Source: Spirodela intermedia
Taxonomy: Eukaryota; Streptophyta; Magnoliopsida; Alismatales; Araceae
Length of the DNA stretch: 64,000 nt
Direction: 5' to 3'
NCBI GenBank assembly: GCA_902729315.2
Contig: LR746277.1
Location: 1,493,001 to 1,557,000, forward strand
Each line of letters starts with the position of its first letter. The first letter of the stretch is position 1. Both the position numbers and the translations under genes were made by a program. Positions 50,641-61,558 of this stretch are shown piece by piece. Below the pieces are notes generated by a model. The model was not told where the DNA came from. It did not search any database and saw only the letters and a list, made by a program, of their open reading frames with translations.

Positions 50641-52500
50641 AGATGTTGGGCTATAAATGTGAAGAGACAATAGTGTTTTTTCATTGTAATAAGAAATTCA
50701 CACATGGACACCACTACAAGAAGGAACTTACAAATTTTATTGGTCCACAAGGATGATCAGTTTGTGAATAAAGAGGACCAAGTGCATGAAAAAGTGACAA
50801 AAACCCTAACCCTCAAAGGAACCAACCAACAAAATTGAGTTAGTGGTCGATGTATCTCTAAACTGAGTTATTGGGTTTGGCCTCTTGATAAGCTCAATTT
50901 AGGGTTGCATAGTCATTGTTATGCTTTGAGTTTATACAAAATAATTATATTCATTTATCCTCCACTGATCTATTTTATTATATAAATAGGCCAAGTAAGG
51001 GGTTGATCCTCAAGGAATTGGGATTTATATTCGTAATATTATTTAAGCTAAAAAGGTAGGTAAAAATTTAGAAGGATAGGATGGGGAGGAAAGAATAATA
51101 GAAGAAAAGAATGAAAATCCTGATTTTCGTGGTTGTGGATGAATCCAAGAAAATCAAGATTCTGATTTTAGAATTGCGAAACATTTTAGACACTCCTACT
51201 TAAGGCTTAAGGGAATGATTTGAAAGAAAAAAAGATGATGAAAGGCGAGAGGCTCAAGAAGATCTTGATCTTCGTCGGAAGATCAAGATATCCATGATCT
51301 CAAGAGGGATGGTCAGACTAGGGTTCAATTTTCTGAGGAACAGAAATGAAGCTGGAGAGAACCAGTCTTATTGGATAATAGGGGATGAACCACAAATTTC
51401 GTGACCTGAAGTGCATACCTTGGGCCTGTATATTTCGCCCAAACCAAGTAGTTTTCTCCAGCAAGAATGGACTTGAAAGATCAAGAACAAAACTTGCAAT
51501 AATTCACCTCCATTTAGGTTTATCAACCTAGATCCTGGGAAAGCCTTTTCCTATGGCCAGCCTTTGCTTGGGCAATCTCCAACATGCTGCCAAAATAAAG
51601 AAAAAAGATATTTTATACATAGGGATGTATTTTGTAAAGAACCCTCTCCCTTTCCTATTATCTTCCATGCCCTTCTCCTTCCTTCCTTTGCTTGGGCACT
51701 CGTGAGATCTCAAATTCGTGACCCATCTTAGAGAAGGAAGTTGAGGAGATATTGGGTTGGAACATGTCATGCGTACTCCCCACTCCTCCTTCAAGCCTCT
51801 CCTGGCCCACAACACTCTACATGATCTCTTGCTTTCAGCCCAATAACCTTCAAGCCCTTAAACTAATCACTTAATTAAATTTACCCAATTCATGCACATA
51901 ACATATTAAAAAACTATTAATCAATAATAACACTATTTGACTTCTAAGAAATCAAATAAGTTAGCCATAAGAAAAATAATCAATAGTGTTCACATGTGCA
52001 TGAAAATAGAGTAGGATACTTTAAGGTTAATATTAACAAGATAGCATAAATTTCCTATATATTTATATCATTAATAATTCTATAGTAATCATGAAATTTG
52101 TATATATGTATATATCAACAGATTTTCCATGAGAACTTATAAGCAAGGAGTCATTACTCATATTCGTAGTTATAATGTTACTAACATGATCTTGGCAAAT
52201 TTTTGAGCTCAAAAGCATATGAAATCATAGGTATTATCACTATATTTATCATGTTATCACATGATGTAACCCAAAAACTGTTGTCAAATGAAGAATGAAA
52301 GGTTTTTGACTCAAGTGGAGGAACTAATAAGATCTGTGTCGAAAAGACTAAAAAATAATAAAATCAAGTGCAATGAAGTTTTAGACCAACTCAAGTGAAT
52401 CAGAGATTCAAGAGATGTGAATACTATCTTTTGCTCAAATTCAGCTTCAAATGGCTCACTAAGAGATTGGGTCACATGATTAGTGAGCTTAAATCTTATA
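50641..52500. other. Degenerate repeat sequence, no gene
   Basis: This lies between the gag remnant and an LTR-like promoter block. No protein motif is readable; it may be another insertion separating gag from pol. Confidence 0.4.
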
Positions 52501-52980
52501 ATTCTCACATTTTATTCATGTAAAATAATCCCCCTATTCTTTTAAGGGTGTTCCTATTTCTTAGGGGCCTTCTAATAGAATCCTCCTTCATAGGAATGTC
52601 TAATCTATTTTCTTCTCCCTATGTTTTAGGATCATAACAGATTTCCTCTTTTATAGGTTAGTTATAACTAATTTTTGGCCTATAAATAGGGCCCCCCTTG
52701 TAGCCCAAGAAGCATGTTTTTATCAATCAATTTCGAGTTCCCTTCCTTTTTGAAAGGTCTCACCTTCTACTAGTGGATTCCAGTATCCCTATGGACTCAA
52801 GGAGCCATTTTTGATCTTGTGGACTTAGGATCAACCCCTTGTGGACTTAAGGGGTGAAATCTCTTCGTTTTGTGAATTCAAGGCAAGGAGTTTTTCAACC
52901 AAGACATGTTCCTTTTAGATTCAAGGTCATGATTTTGCTTTCAAAATACATAGTCAAAGCTAAAACGTGATCAAGTTATC
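52501..52980 (+). repeat. LTR-like block with a TATA box
   Basis: TATAAATAG at 52681-52689 is preceded by GGCC and followed by GGGCCCCCC, a layout common in plant LTR promoters. A T-rich leader and a degenerate GGACTCAAGG-type repeat follow. No termini or partner copy were found. Confidence 0.4.
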
Positions 52981-53279
52981 AATTCTTCAAATTTCTACTG
53001 CATCATCACATCTCCTATATGATGAAAATAAGATAAACAATTGGGTCTAGATGAAATCTAGTTGAAGAATTGTAGTTACCAACATGAGTGATGAATAGAT
53101 ACTCAATAATCATGGGTAGCTTGATTGCAAAAAAGAAAGGATTAAACAAGAGGCTTCAACTGGAAATTGAATGGCTGAAGATAGTTGAAGACTTCCTTCT
53201 ACTACAGCTAATAGCAACCTTATCCTTAAAATGAAATGAATGAGAATGGTGGGCTTCATGGAGCTTCACTAGGGCTTCC

Positions 53280-54230
53280 TATTGATGTGGTTTAGGGTGG
53301 GAGAAAGATCATCTTCAAAAGCGAACCCAATCTATGCACAGCCAAGAGGACATTAGCGGTTATGATTGAAGAATAGGAGCTAGAGAAAATCAATGTACCA
53401 GATCAAATACAAAGTGTAGAGTTAGACCTAACATTTCAACAGTACACACTACCAAATCACCTCACTAAGGCTCCAATTGAAACAAAATGAAAGCTCCAAG
53501 AAGAGAATGCCTTGTTGATTGTGGGTTCTAAGAACCACTCTGTGAAAAATTTCGTTTGATACAATAATTGTAATAGAAGCTTCCAACAGTCTTCAAGATG
53601 CCAACCTCCATGCCATTGTAAAGAGACATTGGCTATGTCATCAGCTTGAAGTTCAACTCTAACTTATTAGATCAAAGGCCACATAGGTACTGTCATTTGC
53701 AGAAGAATTTAATTGAGTAGCTGGTGCAAGAAATGAGTGTTGCAAGCATCATCAAATTGTTGGTTAACCCTTTCGCTAGCCCTATCTTCCTTATTAAAAA
53801 GGATGGTAAGTGGTAATTGTCTTGATTATAGGAACACTAAATCAAATGAAGATTTCCAATTAGTTTTCAATACCCATAGTCAAAAACTTGTTCGATGAAC
53901 CTATGGAATTGTCCTCTTCACCAAGTTGGACCTTTGCTCATGATACCACCAAATCAAGGTAGCAAAATAATCCCATAAGACCATCTTTCACACTCACAAA
54001 TAGGCACTATCATTAGCCTTAGTCCTAGTATTTTCTAATTTCTTCTGTCCATTTGATAATGAAGTTGACACAACATGATAGGATATGAGAGTAGTCTTAA
54101 TGCAGAATTCAAGACTGATTGCATACTTCAATCAACATTTGATGGAGAAGAACAAACTGAAGTTAGTCTATGAGTAGGAGTTGATGGCAATTTTGCTGGT
54201 AATCCTTCATTGGAAACTAATAAATATATT
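53280..54230 (+). pseudogene. Gypsy pol remnant (RT and RNase H pieces)
   Basis: RT pieces: QRPHRYCHLQKNLIE near 53685, then NPFASPIFLIKKDGKW near 53768, then TLNQMKIP near 53835. An RNase H piece, AYFNQHLMEKNKLKLVYE, lies near 54122-54180. It is interrupted by stops and by a deletion between the RT and RNase H pieces. It may be the pol of the element whose gag is at 49.6 kb. Confidence 0.75.
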
Positions 54231-57200
54231 CCATAATTGATGGGGATAATTAATGGGGATGTATTCCTAATTTTTTGTACTTTTATATTTTTCCCTTGGA
54301 ATATACAAAAATATAATTTAATTTTTACTTTAATCTTGTATAAAAATAAAAAAAAGAGAGAAGAAGAGGACAATAGAAGTGAGAAGGTTGATGTAAACCT
54401 AGGAAGAATTGAGAATAGTGATGCATTTGGTATCATAATTTCTTTTTACTTCCTAAGTAAAGTTGATTTATTTTGTGGTTTGATAATTACTCAAAAGAAA
54501 ATATAGTGTATCTATCTTTGTGTTTCTGTATTTGTCCTTGAATATATTTTCTTTTTTTTCTTGTAATTGTGTTAAAACAAAAAAAATGGGTTATGCTAGT
54601 TGCAATTCATTCTTAAAATATTTTTACAATTAGAAACTATAAAACTGACTACATAGTGTTAACTGTAATTTTATTTTCAAAGCTTATTATTCATTGATAA
54701 GAAATAAATATTGAATTTATGGATAATTAGTCAAGACATTTTTATGATTATTGCATGCCCAATTAATTTCAAACCTTCCCATTTGATCATAGCTCATTCA
54801 ATTCAATGTTCCACTCAAGATTTGGAGTTCAATCTAATCAAATGACACTTTGTAGGATATTAATATTCATGAAGGGGCATATCATAGAAATGACATGCTG
54901 AGAATTGTTGGAAATAAGTTAGACTGCATAGCTGAAAATGTTGAACAAAATGTAGGACACTTTGAGTAGAATTTGTTGGCTGACTCTTAGTCCTTATTTA
55001 ATCATGTTCCTTATTCTAGTCCTAATAATTTTTCTGAATATCATACCTCTTTCTTACCTCCACCTTTATTCAACCAAGACAAAATATTTACAAACCCATG
55101 GTATTCTAATCCTAGAGATGTCTACTTTCTAAACAACAATAATCAAGACTGGATAAGTTCTCTTGACTTCAGATTAATGTAGCCCCTCTGGTTTGAACCT
55201 ACATTTTCATTATCTTCCTATCATCAAAATGACATAGAATCACATTATTTTTGCCCAGGCACTTAGCTTGCTTCACCTACATTTGTAAAAAATCTATGCA
55301 GCAAAATGCCCAATGAGCCCAATTTTTTCAATTCATGGTGGAATAATTGAAAATTAATTAGAAATTTCTAGACAGGTAGTAAGAATGAGTGGATCAAATA
55401 ATTGAAGTTAATAATTAAGTTGTTGTCTATAACAAATATAATTCTTCCTCACCTATGTTAGAGAGTTTTAATCTTCCAAATCAATTTTCACATCCTCAAT
55501 GTGATAATATTGATGCATCTTCTTATTCTTTGAAAACAACATTTTAGAGGAAACATTGAGGAAGTGTATAAGCCACTAGTAGGAAATGAAGACATTAAGG
55601 GTGAAGAGGTAACAAAATAAAATTAGATTGAAATCATTTATTGCTCATGATTGATGAATGAATATAGTTAGGATGATGAGGAAGAAGAACCTTTAGATGA
55701 AGAAATAATAACGAATTATGAAAAAATCATTCAAATTTTAATAAATCGGAGTAAGGGTATAAATAAAAGAAAAAACATATTTTAGGTGAGGAAAAACTAG
55801 CTGATTAAGGAGATGTAGTAGAAATTAAAAAATCTAATCATTATTTTTCAGCAATGAATTTTAATAGTGATAATGATGATGCGTATCATGTATAGAAATT
55901 AGAATATGATAGGTCTAGTGAGGATGAAGAGTTTGATGAATGGAGAAATAAAAATCTAAAAAAAGAGCAAACATAATTAATTAGGGGATGATAATCATGA
56001 ATATGAATCGAGAGATAATTTGGGAGGAGACAATTTGAATATGAATGAATCCATTAAATTTAAAATTGAAGTAGACAATTCTCTCATCCTTCAAAACCCA
56101 CAACCCTTTAGAATTAAGTCTAAATTTGAACTATTTCAATCCTCACAAATTAAGCCAATATGTATGGGAGATGAAATAAAGTAAGGGTGGATAGTATAAA
56201 TAAAAGAATACTTTAATAAATGGTTGAGTGAAAGAATTAAATATATCATTTTGAATAAAAAATGGCTAGGTTGGGCAAGACCTACTTTGAAAATGATATG
56301 TTCAGATCACATTTCATAATGCATCAGTATAAAATATTTATTAATGAATGAGAGCCCACAAAAAAGATAAAATGAGTGGTTCTTTTCAAAATAGAAATAT
56401 TTTTTTTGAGAAAATTTTGTTAGCTTTCATCCTAATGTGGATGAAAGTATCCCAAGGAATATATTTGAAGTACATTAAACTAATTATCTAGAGAAAGTAT
56501 TTAGACTATTACAAATTACATATTACTTGAAGAATGTTTATCTATCTCGCAAGACTTAGCATAAATTCAAAACTAAGATAAACTTCAATAAAAGAATGCA
56601 TGCTCCATGATTTATCTGTTTTGATGAAAATTCTACATATTTTGAAAACGAATATCATGAAAACCATCTTCGGATACAAATATATTTTGATGGTCATAGA
56701 TCATCTCATATGATGATCTAAGTTATGTATGGCTGAAGGCATTAAATTTAATGTTTTATGGGAGGCAACCCATTATATGTTTAGGTGACATAAAATTTTA
56801 TTTTTGTTTCTGTTTAGTAAAATATTCTCCTTATTTTTATTTTATTTTAAATGATGTGTGGGAAGAGGTGATCTTCACAAAGTATCATTGTAATTAAAGT
56901 TTAGATGGACCAAATTTAAATTTATAAATCAAAAATTAATGTAGAAATACTAGATGAAATATTGGTAAATATCTTGGTCAATCATAGGGACAATTAGAAT
57001 TGTTGCAAAGATGTAATTAAGAAGGATGAATATTAATGTGAGATTGTTAGAAAAATACTTAATTTCACTTTAGAAAACATGACAAAGGTATTTTCACAAT
57101 GAAAATACATGGAGAAATTAATGTTGAAAGAGAAACCAAGATGTTCATTTTTCAATACACAATCCTTAAATCAAAATTTCAAGTTCAAGACATAGAAATC

Positions 57201-57389
57201 TTTATCAAGGTACACTGAGATTTAATGAATGAATTACAATCTTTAACGTATATAAAATGGATAGAAATAAGAGTAAAAGGGTAAGATAAACCTTAATGTA
57301 CTCGATGAGATACCTCACATATATCTAAGAGTAAAATGAGAATGATTAATCCTTGAGAAGCTTGTTCTCTATTTTGCTACAGTAGCTAT
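54231..57389 (+). other. Degenerate AT-rich retroelement interior, Athila/Tat-like
   Basis: Reading frames are short. TGGGAGGCAACCCA at 56759-56772 is a block often found after the coding region of Athila/Tat elements. The sequence continues, after solo LTR C, with GAGGACAATG and a G-run at 60178-60206. I see no intact domain. Confidence 0.45.
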
Positions 57390-59071
57390 TGCATGACTTA
57401 GTTGTTATATAGTAAATCACGTAAATTTAAAATTTATAAAACTAGAAAATATGAATTTTTTGATATTTAGAAGTATTTTTGAACAAATATATCAATTCTA
57501 ATTCAATAAAACTTCTAAAAATAGTGATATTTTTTAGGTCAATCGCGGGAATGTAATATAATATCAGGTTATTATTCAGAATTTTCCTCAAAGAATACTA
57601 TTTTCTATAAATTTTGCACTAGGAAATGAAAATAAAATATATTTAAAATTCATAAAAAAGGAAAATAAGGGTGCGGACGTCAAGATGACATCAGCACTTG
57701 GTGAACGCAAATCAGGCAGAAATAGAGTTTCACCCAATGATTTTTACGTAAGTGATTATAGATAATTTAATTGACCAAATTAAGATCTGTAAAAGTCAGA
57801 AGAATCGTAATTGAATGAAGTATATCTTGGTAAATTTAAATCACACAAGTTATCACTAAATAAAGTAAAAATTAAGTTGAAAGTAGGAAAACAGAGTTCC
57901 GACGTTACGGTGGCAATGCATTGATAATGTATTAGAATCTTGAGCATTTGAGAGGATCATCGTGTAGTGTCTATGGCCTCAAAGGCTCTCTTTAGACAAG
58001 CACGATGTGTACAATCTCTAGATCTCCTTGTAAAGTTTAGAAATCAATAAAATGGGTCATCGAATCATCTCCGACGGCTATCACTCGGTGGAGTGGAAGA
58101 ATAGTGACTTTGCAGCTCTCCGGCGGTTGTCACTCAACAGAGAAGAGCTGCATGGAGGTGGGGTGCATGTTAGGAAGCCTCAGCCTCAGGTCCGCGCAGC
58201 AAGAGGAGGTTCTTCATCGCATTCGGTACGCTCTCAGGAGGTGGCAACTTGTCTCCTGACGGATTGTCCTCTTCCCAATGATGGCTTATTCGTCAATCAA
58301 TTAGATATGCTTTACTCAATAGATTCACGATCCTTTTATTGCGAATTGTTCAGCAATTTTAGTAATAATGCTCCACGAATTGCATTAATGAGATTTTTGC
58401 CGATGATCTAGCAATTTGGCGGCTTAATCCTTCACCGACGATCTATAGAAAAGTTGCGATAATCAGATAAAAAATATAAGTTTTGGTTCTAGGAGGATTC
58501 GAACCCGCACCGGTTGCCCGCCTGCATGAGAGAGATTGACATAAGTACTCTAATACCCTAATAAAATGGCATCATCATGGTATATCTCTGTTATAAATAA
58601 GGGGTATTGTAGGTATTAAAATCATCAAAGCCTTCTGGGGAAGGTGTGACGCCGGTTTAGTCCCACATTACTTGTGCGCCGAAGTTTCGGGTGAATATAT
58701 AGTAATATTACATTTGCAAGTAAATCCCTTTCTCCTGTATGTACGACCACTCCTTGCCCCACAGCCGACTAGTCACTGGTGACGTGGAAGGGGAATGGTG
58801 TACACATGCCCTTATCGGTCCTACCCGCTCGAGCCCCTACTCGTGGCTCTTCGCCGATTGCGCTTCCGACTTGCTTGCAGGCCCAGCTGGCCGACGGGTA
58901 CCCCCCATTTTGTTATATTTTTATTTTTAATTTTTTTTCTTCATTTATCTCAAAAGTAAGATTGAAAACTACTTTTCACACTTTAACACAAATATAAGTC
59001 TATTTATCATGAGTTAAGGCTAAAACTATATTATTTACTAATTATTAACTCATGATAATGAAAACTTATCA
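57390..59071 (-). mobile_element. Solo LTR, Athila/Tat-like family, copy C
   Basis: It starts TGCATGACTTAGTTG and ends AAAACTTATCA (plus strand), 1682 bp. It is flanked by GCTAT (57385-57389) and GCCAT (59072-59076), a target duplication with one transition. An exact Pol III B-box-like 11-mer lies on the minus strand at 58495-58505. A TATA-like ACTATATATTCA lies on the minus strand near 58693-58704. Confidence 0.85.
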
Positions 59072-60216
59072 GCCATCACCTACCACAAGCTTGAGAGCTC
59101 TACGTTGCACAATGGTGCTCGCCAAGATGGACCAGAATACACAAATAATCACCCTCCAACCGTGCTTTGTTGGAAGGTAACGGAGAAGATAAGAATTCTA
59201 TAGTACTTTGTGGATTGAAATGGGGAGAAAAAAAACTCCAAATGTATGTCTTTGGAGCGAGAGAGTGAGAGACAATAGCCTTCCTCAAGAGGCTCAAAAA
59301 CCTCCTTAGAAAAAGATCTAAGACAAGAGTATTCCTCACAAAGAATGAAAAAGGTTCTACACTTTTTGTTGGAGTCTCCTCCATAGCAAATGGATTAAGA
59401 TGAGATTCACGAAAGGGAAGGGTATATATGGATAGTTATGCTGGTGGTTTCTCATCTCTCTTCTGTCAGTTTCCTCTTTCAATGCCTCATGAGTGGTTGA
59501 GAGGAGTTATGACCCTTGAAAATTAGGCTAGCCATCCTTTCCTTCTTTGGCCATTTTCATTTGTCACACCATATTTTTCTTCTCCATTTTTTATAATTAA
59601 CTCATATTAAATAGGAAGATGCTCAAGTAAAACCCACATGAGATGCTTAAAAGACTCATGTGAGATAAAATGGTATATCATGAAAATATAAAATGTATTC
59701 ATTAATAAAAATTATATATAATTCTATAATGAATAAAATCCTCCTTTCTCATCTTTAAAACTTCCCAATATCATCTAAATGAATCTTATATGTTCAAAAA
59801 AAAATTTACACCAATAATTCATTTGAAAACTTATTGTTTATAATGTGCTAAATTTATAAATCTCATAATAAGCACAATTCGTACTTACATGAAAATTGAT
59901 CAAATCATAATAATGGTGTTCTATACTGAATTAAAGGCATTATGCTTACTAAATATAATCAAAGTATTTGCAAATACTCCAAATAATGCAATATAAATAG
60001 ACTTTTATCAAGAGCCATGTAGGTTGAAAAGAGAAAAAATAAAAATCAAAGCTGAGGTACATCCCTCTTGAACTGCACTCTATATGACAATGTTTTTAAC
60101 ATTTACACTTACAAGTTATGCATATTTTACATGAAAATTATGATAAATGCATATCATATTTAGAATCCTTCATGTCATTGAGGACAATGCCACTTTAAGT
60201 TGGGGGCTTGAAGTAT
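59072..60216 (+). other. Retroelement interior, non-coding, ending in a purine tract
   Basis: No gene. CATTGAGGACAATG at about 60175-60188 and TTAAGTTGGGGG at about 60195-60206 resemble the 3' non-coding region and G-rich tract of Athila/Tat elements. Solo LTR D interrupts the sequence immediately afterwards. Confidence 0.5.
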
Positions 60217-61558
60217 TGACGTGACTTAGTCGTTGTATATTAAATCACGCAAATATAAAATTTATAAAACTAGAAAATACAAATTTTTGGATATTTAGAA
60301 ATATTTCTGAACAAATATATCAATTATAATTCAATAAAACTTCCAAAAATAGCGGTAATTTTCCAGGTCGATCGCAGGGATGTAATATAATATCTGGTAA
60401 TTATTCAGAATTTTCCTCTGAGAATAATATTTTATATGAATTTTATACTAAGAAATGAAAAGGAAATATATTTAAAATTCACGAAAAAAAGGAAATAAGG
60501 GTGCGGGCGTCAGGATGATCTCAGCGCCCGGCAAACGTGAATCGGGCGAAAATAGAGTTCCGCCTGGCCATTCTTACGTAAGTGATTATAAACAATTTAA
60601 TTGATCAAATTAAGATCTGTAAAAGACGGAAGAATCGTAATGAAATGAAGTATATGTTGGTAAATTCACCCGACAGAGAGGAGCTGGATGGAGGTGGGGC
60701 GCGTGTCAGGGAGCTTCATCCTTAGGTCCGCGCAGCAAGAGGAGGCTCTTCATCACATCTGGTATGCTCTCATGAGGTGGCGACTCGTCTCCCGGCGGAT
60801 CGTCCTCTTCCCGACGACGGCTTGTTCGTCGATCAATCGGAGATGATTTACTCGATGGATTCGCGATCCTTTTATCGCGAATCGTTCAGCGATTTTAGTA
60901 GCAATGCTCCGCGAATCGCGTTGACGAGATTTTCGCCGATGATCCAGCGATTCTCGTTGCTTAATTCTTCACCGGCGATCTGCAGGAAAGTCGCGATAAT
61001 TAGATAAAAATATATGAATTTTGACTTTGGGAGGATTCGAACCCGCGCCGGTTGTCCGCCCCTTTTGAGGAAGGTGTGACGCGGGTTTAGTCCCACATCG
61101 GTTGTGCGCCGATTTTTCGGGTGAATATATAGTAATGTTACATTTGTAAGCAAAGTTCCTTCTCTCGTGTGTACGACCACTCCTTGCCCCACAGCCAGCT
61201 GGCCACCAGTGACGTGGAAGGAGAGTGGCGCACACGTGCCCCTATCGGTCCAAGCCGCTCGAGCCCCTACTCGTGGCTACTCCTCGACTAAGCTTCCGAC
61301 CCGCTTGTAGGCCCGGCTGGCCGTGGGTCCCCCCCTCATTTTGTCTTATTTTTATTTCTTTTTCTTCATTTATCTCAAAAGCAAGACTGTAAAAATCATA
61401 TAAATTCATGTAAAATCACATAATTACCTAAAAATTCACATTAATCAACTGAAAACCACTTTTCACACTTTAACACAAATATAAGTTTATTTATCACGAG
61501 TTAAGGCTAAAACTATATTATTTACTAATTATTAACTCATGATAATGAAGACTTATCA
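60217..61558 (-). mobile_element. Solo LTR, Athila/Tat-like family, copy D (least decayed)
   Basis: It starts TGACGTGACTTAGTC and ends AAGACTTATCA, with perfect target duplications AGTAT at 60212-60216 and 61559-61563. It is 1342 bp, shorter than copy A because of two internal deletions: one of about 280 bp near 60668 and one of about 130 bp near 61060. It retains many CpG sites that are TpG or CpA in copies A-C, and an exact B-box-like 11-mer on the minus strand at 61033-61043. Confidence 0.93.

Noticed and set aside
60195-60216. G-run before 60217 as the polypurine tract of LTR D
   Set aside because: D is on the minus strand and has perfect AGTAT duplications, so the G-run belongs to the interrupted host element.
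61021-61060. tRNA gene suggested by the T-loop-like GGTTCGAATCC
   Set aside because: No acceptor stem, anticodon arm or A box can be placed around it; it recurs at the same place in several LTR copies.
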